From the NCBI RefSeq assembly GCF_910592395.1, contig NC_088316.1, positions 13,206,001 to 13,270,000 of the forward strand: a stretch of DNA of 64,000 nt, written 5' to 3'. The notes under the pieces were generated by a model. That model was not told the DNA's origin. It saw only the letters and a program-made list of their open reading frames with translations, and made no database searches. This DNA is from Lineus longissimus (taxonomy: Eukaryota > Nemertea > Pilidiophora > Heteronemertea > Lineidae). A program made the translations under genes and the position numbers. Of this stretch, positions 43,744-54,200 are shown one piece after another; within the stretch, counting starts at the first letter, position 1, and each line of letters begins with the position of its first letter.

Positions 43744-45060
43744 GTGACTTTGGCCACAGTCTCGATCATTGGTTGATAAATCGCAATGTCAAGGTCGGAT
43801 GGGGAGGGGTTACGCTATTGCGTGGTTGTGCCAAGTACTGGATAGCTAATGTTATGTCCTTCACTTGGACACGATGGTTTCAGGATCTATCCTTACGAAT
43901 TGAATCTAACCAGACGAATTGAATCAGCATTAACGATACGACACTCGGTTTTTATTCCCTCGTGGTGGTAACAACTACGATATAAACGCCGTCCGATCAA
44001 TAGCGGAGCGACCGTGTTAGGGCCGAAGACAACGTCCGATGCGAACACGGCTGCTAGCAAGCGATCCAAACCAATCAAGACGAACAATTAATACTGACTT
44101 TCTGATGGACTCTTCATTTTCCCTGTTGGCAGTACTGTTACAATTGTTACAAGATTCTCGCAGTGAACGAGCAGAAAAGAAGGAGGGGAGGATACGAAAA
44201 GTAATATTTCACAGTGAACAAATGTTCTTGTGCGTGTATTTTGTATAAATTTAATGGTACATTCTGAAAATGTATTGGTACAAAACGACTAATCTAGTAC
44301 ATGTAGTTGCTAATGCACCGACTGTGAAATTAATTTAAAAAGTAGTAAATCTAACCATTAATTAGTTGTTCTAGCTCCACCGAATCCTCCCATACGGCTC
44401 ATGGTGTCTGAAAAAAAGGCATGTCCGCGGCTTCCCCGACAATTATAATCAAGGGAGAAACATTCTTATGTCGACAGTCCCCTCATCGATGGTAGGGTAT
44501 CATGTGGTGATGATGAAGCACGAAGAATGCCAATGCAAAGACAACATCCTTCTGGATGGGTTCTGATAAGAATCCTTTAAGATTTCAGATCAACCCTTCC
44601 ATCCGGCTTCTGAACGATTTCAAAGTGATGACATGCCTGACGTATCTGTCATTAGCGAAGGGTAGAAATATTCGAGGTTTACATGACGACTCCAGCAATC
44701 AGCGACAAGACGCAAAACGGGGTTCTTCGTCCGACTTGTGACTCCTACTCCACCCTCGAGAGTCCAGAATTTGGCCCGTGAGTGTGCAGACCGGCGCTGG
44801 TCCGCCCCACTACAAATACAGCGTAGCGGATCGAAGCCTATTTTAATCACTGTGTACAAGCGCGTCATAAGCAGAGCCTGATATACCAACAGGAAGAACA
44901 TTCCGATGGTCCAATTCTTTATTGTATAGGGTGGACAAGTGCACATATTAATGGTATAGCCCATTGAAAAATAGCCGATTCGCATTGAAATACTCTTTCG
45001 TACTGAGAACTCTATTTCAGGGAGATATAGCATGCTCGTTTGTACACTGTGTTAAATGGG
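43744..45060. other. Intergenic region between unit 3 and the minus-strand TRP gene
   Basis: No gene is supported. It should hold the 3' UTR of the gene at 45061-46821 at its right end. The rest is unique sequence. Confidence 0.5.
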
Positions 45061-46821
45061 CTAATGTGTGTGCTCTTCACAATCGACTACAAATCTCGTT
45101 CGCTTGAGTCGCATAAACCTCGGCAGTATATCGTGGGCGCCCTCGTACAACACAGCCGTCCTGAAATCTGTGTTCAACCTGGCTACGTCCAATATGATAG
45201 TCTTATGACGTTCCATCTTTCCCACGACGTCAGAAAATAAGGCAATCAAATAGTTAATAAGCAAGGTGACGAGTATGACGACGATGAACACGTGCATCAC
45301 GCTGAGGAGACCCGGTATGGCGCCACTAGTACTAAACGAATCGGCCCGAAGATTAACCATGTTCAGCATGGTCATAAATGTGGCATGGTAACTGTCACCG
45401 GAATAACCGATTTCAGGCAAGCAATAGTACATCGCAATGGATCGTGTCGCTTCTGCGGACGCGATAAAGAACATCAGGAATACTACAGAAAATCTGGTCA
45501 ATGCCGTCAAACAGCGGATCACCCCAATCACGATGTGGCCAGTCCCTGGTAGAAGTTGGACGTAATCAAGCAAAGCCCACCACTGTAATAATTGAATGCT
45601 ACAACGATTCACTAGCATAACATACCCAAGTGTTCCCTGCGTCCAGTTCTTCACGGTTAGCGTCACAACGGCGTGAAACAGTAGCGACAGTGTCATGAGA
45701 CAATGAATAACAGGAAAAAATTGCTCATTAATAATGCAGTTTCCCTGATTCATCATAAAATAAGGAATTCGGAATTTCTGAAAACCTACTCTGTGCCAGT
45801 TATACATTTTCCAGAGTCCTCTGAAAAAGCTGCCGACGAAAACAAGTCCGAAAAACAAATCCATAAACGCTGCGACGTAAAACAACGACCATTTTCTCAC
45901 TGAAGAAACCTTATTGGAAGTGGTTCTGTTGGTTGCAATGCACATTTCTGCAGAGCCGAATTCGTCAGCAAGCGTTATACCGATTATATTGAATATGACA
46001 AGAAGAAATTGTCCAGCAATAAAAAGCTTCCATGATACCCCTGTTCTTGCCTTTATCCATTTTTTCATCAACGGATGTCCGAACCATTCGCGAACGCCAT
46101 TCTTTTCCAAATCGGTTTCGAGCATGCGCCGAAGGAAGTAGATTGGCGCTAACAGTCGCCTACTCTCTGGCCCTGGGCATTCATACTCCGTAAGATCGTA
46201 CCGCACCCTTCGAGCGATCGGAGACTCTGATAGCACTGTCTTGTAGACACCTTCTGTTTCAATAATTGTTTTCAGAAGGAGAAATGTCCTCAGTTTTGCT
46301 GCTAGCTCCAACGGGCGCAGCCCTTCTGCATCAACCTGATGTAGGAGTTTTCTCTTGTCCGCGTCAACTGCCAGTGGGGCTAATTCAAGAAGTTTTCCAT
46401 AAATGTTGCAGAGGTCATGTTCCCTCTCCGGTTGAAAAGCTGCGACCCAAATCAAGGCGTGAACAATAGAATCGCCCTTTCTGTCATGCACATACAAATC
46501 TGCACCGTGGTCATAAAAGAGTTGGACCATAGCAATGTCGCCATGAATTGCCGCCAATATGAGTGGAAGCGTTATCCTGAAGCAGCCAAAAATATTGCCT
46601 TCGTCACTTCCCACACTTTGTGATCCAGTTCCTATTGTCGGATTTATTAAAGGCTGATTGAGTATTGATGAGCATCCTTTATGCGCATCATCCAATAATG
46701 TCTTTACATCCAAGATATTCTGTTTTTGTATTGCCTCAAGAAGTCTTTCCTGCCATTCCGCACATTCATTACTTTTGTTGGCTGAAAAACAATGAGTAAA
46801 ATCCGCTACGGGAGCAGCCAT
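45061..46821 (-). CDS. Ankyrin-repeat TRP-like cation channel, divergent copy D
   Basis: A single-exon frame of 586 aa from the ATG at 46821 (MAAPVADF), which aligns with the B start. The frame is open to an upstream ATG at 46956, which would add 45 residues. It has an ankyrin repeat (TLPLILAAIHGDIAMVQLF), the conserved YDLTEYECPGPESRRLLAP block, pre-S1 FGHPLMKKW, six hydrophobic segments and S6 LINYLIALFSDVVGKME. It lies outside the tandem array, in opposite orientation, and is diverged from both A and B. Its C-terminus most resembles the C relics. Confidence 0.5.
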   Translation of the reverse strand: MAAPVADFTHCFSANKSNECAEWQERLLEAIQKQNILDVKTLLDDAHKGCSSILNQPLINPTIGTGSQSVGSDEGNIFGCFRITLPLILAAIHGDIAMVQLFYDHGADLYVHDRKGDSIVHALIWVAAFQPEREHDLCNIYGKLLELAPLAVDADKRKLLHQVDAEGLRPLELAAKLRTFLLLKTIIETEGVYKTVLSESPIARRVRYDLTEYECPGPESRRLLAPIYFLRRMLETDLEKNGVREWFGHPLMKKWIKARTGVSWKLFIAGQFLLVIFNIIGITLADEFGSAEMCIATNRTTSNKVSSVRKWSLFYVAAFMDLFFGLVFVGSFFRGLWKMYNWHRVGFQKFRIPYFMMNQGNCIINEQFFPVIHCLMTLSLLFHAVVTLTVKNWTQGTLGYVMLVNRCSIQLLQWWALLDYVQLLPGTGHIVIGVIRCLTALTRFSVVFLMFFIASAEATRSIAMYYCLPEIGYSGDSYHATFMTMLNMVNLRADSFSTSGAIPGLLSVMHVFIVVILVTLLINYLIALFSDVVGKMERHKTIILDVARLNTDFRTAVLYEGAHDILPRFMRLKRTRFVVDCEEHTH

Positions 46822-47682
46822 AGTGCCGCATTCTCCTGCATGTAATTTACCGAGGCTATGTTTGATACTTTTCCTTGCAACCAATCCTGCAAGTTTTTGC
46901 AGGACAACTTTGCAATGAACTATCTTCTGAATGATACAGCCACTTTCAATCGGCATGAATGAAAATATGACAGAGAGGCATCAAAATCCATTGATCGATC
47001 TTCCTGCTTACCGACACACCTTATAAGTTCGTAAGCCCGAAAGGTAGCATCTTGGAGTCAATCTCGTTGCATGCGACTCTCGCTGGCCATGGAGCAAAAC
47101 TGAAATCCAGCTTCAACTCTCAACTCAGAGAGTCGTGCTGCAATTCCGAATCATTTGACAGACTATGGAATACCACCAACAGGAAGTTTGTTTCATTTGT
47201 CAATGATTCCCCGCGACGCGATCAGAGTAATTGCTTCCGATCAATGCCTTATCGCTTTTAAATACCAAGGGATCCACACCAACCAACCACGCCCTATTCA
47301 ATAGCAAACATTCCGATATCACATATGGGGTGATATTTGCACTCAAAAACAGCAATTATACAACTTGATGATCGAAATATTTATTGTCACATTTACCTGG
47401 TAGTGATATCTGCTTTATTTACAGTCTATTACAAAGCTTAAAAACTCTCAATAGTTTGAACACCAGTCGGACAGCAAAGCTCTAATTGGTTGTGTACAAT
47501 TGGAATGGGAATGTACAACAACCCTTGTCACGGTAACGTCACCGCGGCAAGTGTTTTAAGTGCTTTGAAGGTTAGGGGGGGTCGATAATTAAAGAAAAAT
47601 TTCAATTTCTTGACCCGCCATTGTCATTTATTTCTACTAATTCTCGTTTCGAATTGTATCTATGGATGAACTTCAGATGGCA
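46822..47682. promoter_or_regulatory. Upstream region of TRP-like gene D
   Basis: Probable promoter and 5' UTR of D at its left end. No other gene or clear motif was found. Confidence 0.5.
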
Positions 47683-48012
47683 GCACTGGGATCTACAGGT
47701 TCTCGCAGTAAATTCCCTACCGATCCATGCCATCTGCTGGTGCGTTGAATGGTATATTGTTCTACAATACATGTAATAACCAAAATAGACCGAGCACTGG
47801 GATCTACAGGTTCTCGCAGTAAATTCCCGTCCGATCCATGCCATCTGCTGGTGCGTTAAATGGTATATTGTTCTACAATACATGTATTACCAAAAAAGAC
47901 CGAGCACTGGGATCTACAGGTTCTCGCAGTAAATTCCCGTCCGATCCATGCCATCTGCTAGTGCGTTAAATGCCTATTGTTCGACAATACATTTAATAAC
48001 CAAAAAAGACCG
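47683..48012. repeat. 110-bp minisatellite, three copies
   Basis: Copies begin GCACTGGGATCTACAGG at 47683, 47794 and 47904 and differ by a few substitutions. Confidence 0.5.
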
Positions 48013-48411
48013 TGATAATGTAACAGCAGGCACGAAAAATAATTCCTTCTCAGTGTCAAATTTTACTTTAGCAAACCCTTAAGAAATCGGTTCAGGAGTA
48101 AAGAAACACAGTGAAATATGATATACAAGTAATCTACATGTAACCGTGTCTGACAACTTGATGAGGGGATATACAACTGAAAATGGAAGAAATTTCAATA
48201 CACTGACGAAACGGTTGGACAGGATCCGGTTATTGTATCTTCTTCAACGATTTCAAAATCTCTATCGTGCCTATGACGTGAATCGGGTATGTGATGATTC
48301 TCTACATCACTACCAGTTCGACTCAACCCACGCGCCGCTCTCACTCCTTGCCAGACTCTTTGCAACACCGCCGCTCCACGCCGCCGACTCCGTCCATAGT
48401 CGTGCAGGTAG
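48013..48411. other. Region without a supported gene
   Basis: Open frames on both strands overlap here (for example 48146-48550 plus and 48195-48455 minus), but neither has a domain or splice support. The minus frame could be the frame-shifted tail of the candidate at 48412-48579. Confidence 0.5.
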
Positions 48412-48579
48412 TCATGTGACCTGTCTTCCAACCTCTCCTTCTTCAAAGAATACACCCATAAATCCGCAATACAAAGTTAAAGGAACTATGACAATAATTG
48501 AAAGGACTATGAGAAATATGTTGACACCGTTGTACTCAATCGGTTTGTAGCTTACATTTAATGCATCACCTTCCGCCAT
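48412..48579 (-). CDS. Candidate 55-aa single-pass membrane protein
   Basis: The ATG at 48579 has a strong context (CCAAAAATGGCGG). The product starts MAEGDALNVSYKPIEYNGVN, then has one hydrophobic helix of about 22 residues (IFLIVLSIIVIVPLTLYCGF), then an acidic tail. Size and layout resemble small integral membrane proteins, but I recognise no specific family. The gene may continue by splicing on the minus strand; a CAG|GTCACA donor lies near its end. Confidence rests on the start context and the clean helix. Confidence 0.5.
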   Translation of the reverse strand: MAEGDALNVSYKPIEYNGVNIFLIVLSIIVIVPLTLYCGFMGVFFEEGEVGRQVT

Positions 48580-50080
48580 TTTTGGCTGAGAATTTTGGCC
48601 AGGGCGCGGGAGCCAGTGACGGTAACACCCGAAAACGAACAATCTCCAGTCAAGAAGCCTTATCGAGCAAAAGTTCTAACGTCTCACGGAAGTACATGTA
48701 CTACACTTTTGACTGGATGATAGTCAAGAATGATCCACGGATCTCCACTCTGCTCTTTCTTGACATGATATTTGGGCATTGTCGTTCACGTTTCTGCGGG
48801 CGATTGTTGTTCTATAAAACCTGGACAAGAAAATGTAGAAAGTGAGAAAATGTTAACTTTGAAATACATCTGTGTGCCCAATGTAAGTGCCTAAATCCTC
48901 TCTGCAATGTCAAATAAAGTTCCCATGGATTTCCATAATGAATACGTAATGACGAACAAAACATATGGCGAGTAAACAATAGCTATATGTCAGGTTGGTC
49001 CTGTGTATACATTTCCATAAAGCAAACAGCAAACGGATGATTTAGTGTGACATATGTTGTCTTGAATGATTCGAGCATCAAGGAATCATCACATTTCGAA
49101 AAACAAAACGAACTGGAAGTCTTACCAGAATACTCCCGTTCTTCTGATTGGTTCCGATCTGGGAACTGCGTCGATGAAGCAGGATCGAAGGGTTCTGATT
49201 GGCCAATATGACTGGAAGTAATGTCTTAGTAAATCCCTGAATCGAGCTCCTAGTTTCCTGTTTTCAGCTACATGGAAAGCGTTGAGAGATGTCAAATGCT
49301 GCAAAGGTCGCTGTACATGTAATGTACATCGACACGAAGTTTGCCAAAGTCCTACCTTGGAGAATGTGGCTCATCCATCCTCAGGCCCCACTGATTCCTG
49401 TAACGACTGCACTGCTGGTGATTTTTTCCGTTCTGAACTAAAAGTGATGTCCTTTACCATAAAAAGACCATGCATGATCCAGTATATACCTACATTTGAT
49501 CGAGCCTATAAATATAAGTCAATGATTCAACAAGGAATGGTCAATTGGCTTTTATCAGAACCCTGAATCAATGAACGGCCAATTTGCTCATATTGTTTTG
49601 TATCAACAAGTACGTGTATGCGATATTATACTGTACCAAAACATTAGCAGTTATATAAGTTTTAATGGTTGGCTAGTGTCTTAATGCCTCATTTGATATT
49701 GGAATATTGAGTAAATTACAATCGACCGAATGGAGCGTATACCAGATAATTGAGTGGATTTCCACATGGGGTCGCACTGGACATAGATCTGCTCACTAGA
49801 TCGCGAGACAAAACAAGTAGATCGACCATGTCTACCATTTTGAAGTCCTCTCCGCCAATCAGTGGGCTTTATGTTTTCGATTTGAAATGTACACGCACAT
49901 GAGTGTATAAATGCACTGATCCAAAGTAGTGGTCTTAACCCGAAGATCTACTTGATATTTCGTCGATCATGCTATCATCTCGTGAGTAGATCTGCACCAT
50001 GCAACCGGAAGTTTGTTACTTATTTATTATTTCTTCTTCCCGAGTTTCAAGTGAATTATATGAACGTTTTTTTCTGTTCT
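48580..50080. other. Intergenic region without a supported gene
   Basis: The right flank of the small membrane-protein candidate should hold its promoter (AAATGGCGGAAGG around the start resembles YY1/ETS sites). No other feature was found. Confidence 0.5.
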
Positions 50081-50082
50081 TA

Positions 50083-50346
50083 GAGACTTTCGGCAAGTTC
50101 AAAATTCAGCCCGTATTATACTGTCGATTTTACGTATGACATATTCACATCCTGCACAATGTTGCGAGGTAGGCTAAAATGAAAATGATTCTTCCATGGT
50201 ACTTCTTACTCAAGTATCATTTACATGTTAATCAGTGTCACTATTGCATATTGCGCAAAGGGACTGTGTAAGATATGAAAACACCATACGTAACAACAAT
50301 ACGGATACGTCACACGGGCGTAGATTTTGAACTTGCCGAACGTCTC
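50083..50346. mobile_element. 264-bp MITE with TA target duplication
   Basis: Imperfect terminal inverted repeats of about 30 bp: left GAGACTTTCGGCAAGTTCAA, right the reverse complement with GAGACGTTCGGCAAGTTCAA. TA lies on both sides (50081-50082 and 50347-50348), as in Tc1/mariner-type elements. Non-coding. Confidence 0.5.
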
Positions 50347-50547
50347 TATTACCACGCTCTCTCGCAGTTCCTGAGGCGATTCAAAGAGTAAATGATTGAG
50401 GAGCGTACTTGGTAGTGAATAATTTATTTGATAATGTGCTTACATATACAGATGATAGCTTTAAACATTGTTGGCTTACTAAGCATACAATCATTTAGGA
50501 GAGAGACTTTAGAAGTGAATCGTTGAAAGTATACCGAGTCTCTCTCG

Positions 50548-50580
50548 GCCAATTCTTTCAAAGACTTTGAAAGAATTGGC
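50548..50580. repeat. Perfect 33-nt inverted repeat
   Basis: 16-nt arms (GCCAATTCTTTCAAAG and its exact complement) around a single A. A smaller hairpin (CCGAG-TCTCT-CTCGG) lies just upstream at about 50534-50548. Confidence 0.5.
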
Positions 50581-51027
50581 GATATTTTAAGAATCAGTAT
50601 TAAATTATTCTTAAGGTATCGTCGATTTTTGAGAAAAAATCCTACAACGCCCTCCGTAAGTCACTGCCAAGTTGTGTATAAGACATGTTGGTTTTCCATA
50701 CAAATACAGCTCCCAGCAGAACCGCAACTTCTTAAATCAGGATCATTGAAAAATCATTGAACTGCAATAGACATACAAATATATGTCATTTTACAGCTTT
50801 GCGAAACAATGAGGGGAACAATCGATACCGTATACATGTATATACATATACTATTTGTTAACGATCTGTACATGTACTTCATGGTGTGGAGTTTAAATTT
50901 GCCGAAGAAATATGTTAAAGGAAGAATGGTGGTTCTTGCCGTGCAATACTAAAAAAAAGAAGAAATATCTCAAAGACGTCAGTCGACTTCCGAAAGCATA
51001 CAAAATGGTCAAAGCACATTCGCCACA
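50581..51027. other. Downstream flank of the LicD gene
   Basis: Likely 3' UTR of the minus-strand LicD gene at its right end; no other gene seen. Confidence 0.5.
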
Positions 51028-51996
51028 CTAGATATTGACAGTGACTTTGTGTAACAACTTTTTCCTAAAAATCAACACCTCCTCTAGTGTCCCGTTCCTT
51101 GATGTCCGATGTACATAGGGTAATAGGTCGTGAAGAACCTCACAACTGCGTTGTATAATTTTATCCCCCGCCATGACTTTGTGGTTGTACCCATGCGTCT
51201 TACACTGACTGATATCACCATATAAAAGTTTGAAGTAATCCATCGGATGGCATGGAGAGTTTACCATCATGCCCTCGAATGGACGTTTCTTGAGGGGGAA
51301 TACATCACGTTTTGGGTGTTTGGTTTTCGAGAAGCTGCCAGGCCAACCGACTGCCCAAATATGAGTTGCATCTTTTGTGTAAAATACAATATCGATGTAA
51401 GGCCACTTTTCGTTTGGGTATTTGTTACTCCGGACAATTGAACGGTTCTGATAGAACACCAGCACGTTTTGGTGGTACACAAAATACCCAAAGACATCCT
51501 TCAGCGAATCGTACGTTTGGATAAGATCGCTTCGATTTTTTATATCCACAAATATATCAATGTCTGTGTCCCATTTGATCATGCCATGGTGGCGCCAACT
51601 CCCTAGCAACGAGCCCGCGTGAAGCCAATAGGTCCAGCTCCTGTTCTCGGCCAATCTCACAAAGTCTCGTAGATTATCTATCATGGCGGTGTGTTCCGCT
51701 TCCGTGATCCTCCCTTCGATCATCTTGCACGTGTCTGCCCCATTAACACTTTTATCACACGTGTAATTATCAAAAGAGGGCGTCCGACCAAAACTGCTAA
51801 TATTCTTCCAGTTTGTATCATTTTTTGTTACGTTTACGCGTGTCGTAGTCATTTTTCGCACACGTTCGTATTGAAATAAGTGTTTGTGTATACTGCTACC
51901 GTAGTTATAAAAGCTGAGGAAAATCGTCGCCATAAGAATTGTTGTTGCCGTCAGGAGGACCACCGACCTCTTCCCACGGACTGGAAACCCGACCAT
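51028..51996 (-). CDS. LicD/fukutin-family transferase, type II membrane protein
   Basis: A 322-aa single-coding-exon frame. A hydrophobic segment at about 11-30 after a basic N-terminus gives type II topology (Golgi lumen catalytic domain). The LicD block is clear at about 122-151: YWLHAGSLLGSWRHHGMIKW followed by DTDIDIFVD, in which the DxDxD (143-147) binds metal. Several N-glycosylation sequons (NVT, NDT, NIS, NYT) lie in the stem. The family includes bacterial LicD phosphocholine transferases and animal fukutin/FKRP ribitol-phosphate transferases. A glycan-modifying phosphotransferase is inferred; the donor and acceptor are unknown. An acceptor-like ATTTTAG stands 7 nt before the ATG, so a 5' UTR exon is likely. 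Confidence 0.5.
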   Translation of the reverse strand: MVGFPVRGKRSVVLLTATTILMATIFLSFYNYGSSIHKHLFQYERVRKMTTTRVNVTKNDTNWKNISSFGRTPSFDNYTCDKSVNGADTCKMIEGRITEAEHTAMIDNLRDFVRLAENRSWTYWLHAGSLLGSWRHHGMIKWDTDIDIFVDIKNRSDLIQTYDSLKDVFGYFVYHQNVLVFYQNRSIVRSNKYPNEKWPYIDIVFYTKDATHIWAVGWPGSFSKTKHPKRDVFPLKKRPFEGMMVNSPCHPMDYFKLLYGDISQCKTHGYNHKVMAGDKIIQRSCEVLHDLLPYVHRTSRNGTLEEVLIFRKKLLHKVTVNI

Positions 51997-52448
51997 GCTT
52001 ACCTAAAATAGTAAAAGACGAATTTGCGTCAGAGTAGTTAAACCAATTGCAACGAACACACAATCCAATGTATAAATATGCCCACCCCGGATAATCAAAA
52101 TCATGAACCCAGGGCAATACAAAAATGTATGGCCAAATAAATCCAGGTTCCGAGTCATGCATCTCGTATTCCTGAATTCTGAGTCCCGCAAAATGGCTCT
52201 CCTACATCTTGAGGTTTTTGCATCTTATCAAGATCTTATCAAGATTTAAAACCTTGGCATATATGTTCTGCTCTGGCACTATACTCACCTATAGCCTCAC
52301 ATGCATCTCCCGCAGGACTAGTAAAACTGATAAAAAAACTGTAGGACATTGGCCTTGTAAGTAAAACCCCTGGGCCCTATATCATTTTCAATGGCTACAT
52401 CTTCGAGAGAAGATCAAAATCTCCAACTCTGAGAAGAATCTATTGATA
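51997..52448. other. Upstream region of the LicD gene
   Basis: 5' side of the LicD gene; no gene or strong promoter motif recognised. Confidence 0.5.
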
Positions 52449-52705
52449 GGCCTGTGTACACTAGTAAAATATTAGCAACATTTTTACAACATTTCCAGTT
52501 GCAACAAATGTTGCAAAAATGTTGCGTAGTGTGTACAGAGCAAAACGCGTCTTACAACATGTTGTAAAATTGTTGTAAAATTGTTGCAAATTAAATGCAA
52601 TGCAATTCTTTGTTGCATGTTGTAAAAATGTTGCAAACTCTTCAGCCAATCAGAAATAGGATTTGCGTCATGTGATCTACCTGAGGTCATGTGACTTGAA
52701 CAAGC

Positions 52706-53029
52706 GGCTGGTATAGCAACTCTCAAGTGAGTGTCTTGCTTCGTAATGGTTGGTGAAACATTTTCAAAAAGTTCTTCGAATACAGTTTCATCCATTCGCA
52801 GGAAGTCATTTTTGTATGATGGCTTGTCCGTCAGCCGCAACTCCTTTAACAGGCAGTGATATGCCCCATGATCCACCCATGGAGGTATTATTAAGACCTC
52901 CATGATCTTAATAATACCTCCATGATCCACCCTCATTTTGATCAAGGGCCTAGTCCATACTCTCTTTGGTTTAAATTCGCCGCCTCTTTCGCCTCTCAAC
53001 AATGACAACAAAAATTGCTGCAGAAGCAC
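52706..53029 (-). pseudogene. N-terminal fragment of a Harbinger transposase (HARBI1-like)
   Basis: About 108 residues include RVWTRPLI, AYHCLLKELRLTDKPSYKND, FLRMDETVFEELFE and PTITKQDTHLRVAIP, the usual N-terminal region of PIF/Harbinger transposases. The reading then runs into terminal-repeat sequence, and the DDE nuclease domain is missing. A local 16-bp inverted repeat (52881-52896 and 52906-52921) adds about 20 residues not typical of the family. Confidence 0.5.
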
Positions 53030-53433
53030 TCAAAACACATCTTCTCTCCTTGGAATCATCCATTTTCCCTCCAAAATACCTATTTTCTCTTTGTTCCCGT
53101 TAAAAAGTTTGCAACAATTTACCAACATCTATACTATAATGCGCGTTGTGGCCGCTATTTAGGAGGTAATTTTTGTTTCAAAATTGGGCCTTGGAAATGC
53201 GTCGAATTCTTGCAACCTTTGGCTTCGTAGGTCTGGATCATACGTAAGAGTGTCACTGAGGGTGTCATACGTCGAATATCTTCGTGGTTTTAGAATAAAT
53301 AACAACTTTTCAGAGAGTACGTCGACTGGAGAGCTCCGCTCATTCTCAAAAGCATACACAAACTTCACGCATATTCTCCCTGCCACATCAGTATTAGCTT
53401 CCAGCACGTATGTAGTGCTATACAACCTGGTCC

Positions 53434-53607
53434 ATGGTGCAGGGTATTAGCAGGGAGATTAATGATTAGCCTGTGTTCTATTTTAGTTCTATTCGAGAAA
53501 CACTGACCTGAGTGATAAGGATGGTGCAGGGTATTAGCAGGGAGATTAATGATTAGCCTGTGCTCTATTTTAGTTCTATTCGAGAAACACTGACCTGAGT
53601 GATAAGG
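53434..53607. repeat. 87-bp direct duplication
   Basis: ATGGTGCAGGGTATTAGCAG and following sequence occur at 53434 and 53521, nearly identical, inside the Harbinger remnant. Confidence 0.5.
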
Positions 53608-54200
53608 CAAATTCTGCAGAGTGGCCTACCGGAACATGCAGTCAGGGTATCAATAAACAGTTATGCCAGGATGGACAAAATATGTACAGTGGCCAGCGCT
53701 TGCTCTTTGATTTATTCTTTACTGACTGATGTTGTCAGTTTGAATTGCGTTCTGCATCTCTCCATGCGCCTGGCTTTGGTCCGACAGTGGCATTAGGTAC
53801 GGGAGTGGGTAGGTGATATGCCTAATATGTGTGGCCTTATTTGGAACAGGACCTGCTGTCACTGGTCTCAATGCATTGTGCAAACTAGCGTACTCCAATC
53901 AATCTATAGGGGGTTGCATGTAGATAGCAGCAATAAGTCCCTAAATGCAGTTAATTTCGTGTTTAACCTTTAATAAAACTTCAGTAACGTTAGAAATTTA
54001 ATGTAGCTCAATCATCGTGCCCATTTAACTAATGTATATTACATTTGATCTTTGCCCGCTCCATGGGTATATGCTAGTGTTGTAAATGTTGCTAATTTGT
54101 TGCTATTTTGTTGCTAGTGTACACAGGGCCTTAATTGTTGTAAAAATGTTGGTAAAATGTTGGTAAAATGTTGCTAACATTTTACTAGTGTACACCCTGC

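Larger units (their letters stand above)
52449..54200 (-). mobile_element. Decayed PIF/Harbinger element
   Basis: Long terminal inverted repeats: left GTGTACACTAGTAAAATATT and onward (from 52455), right its near-complement ending at about 54196. The arms are rich in AACATTTTTACAAC. A second internal right end (GGCCCTGTGTACAC on the minus strand, 54121-54134) lies just inside. The interior carries the start of a Harbinger transposase on the minus strand. Confidence 0.5.

Noticed and set aside
47683-48012. CRISPR-like array
   Set aside because: Whole 110-bp units repeat without unique spacers, in animal DNA; it is a minisatellite.
48146-48550. 134-codon plus-strand frame
   Set aside because: It lies antisense to a better minus-strand candidate, with no motif and no splice support.
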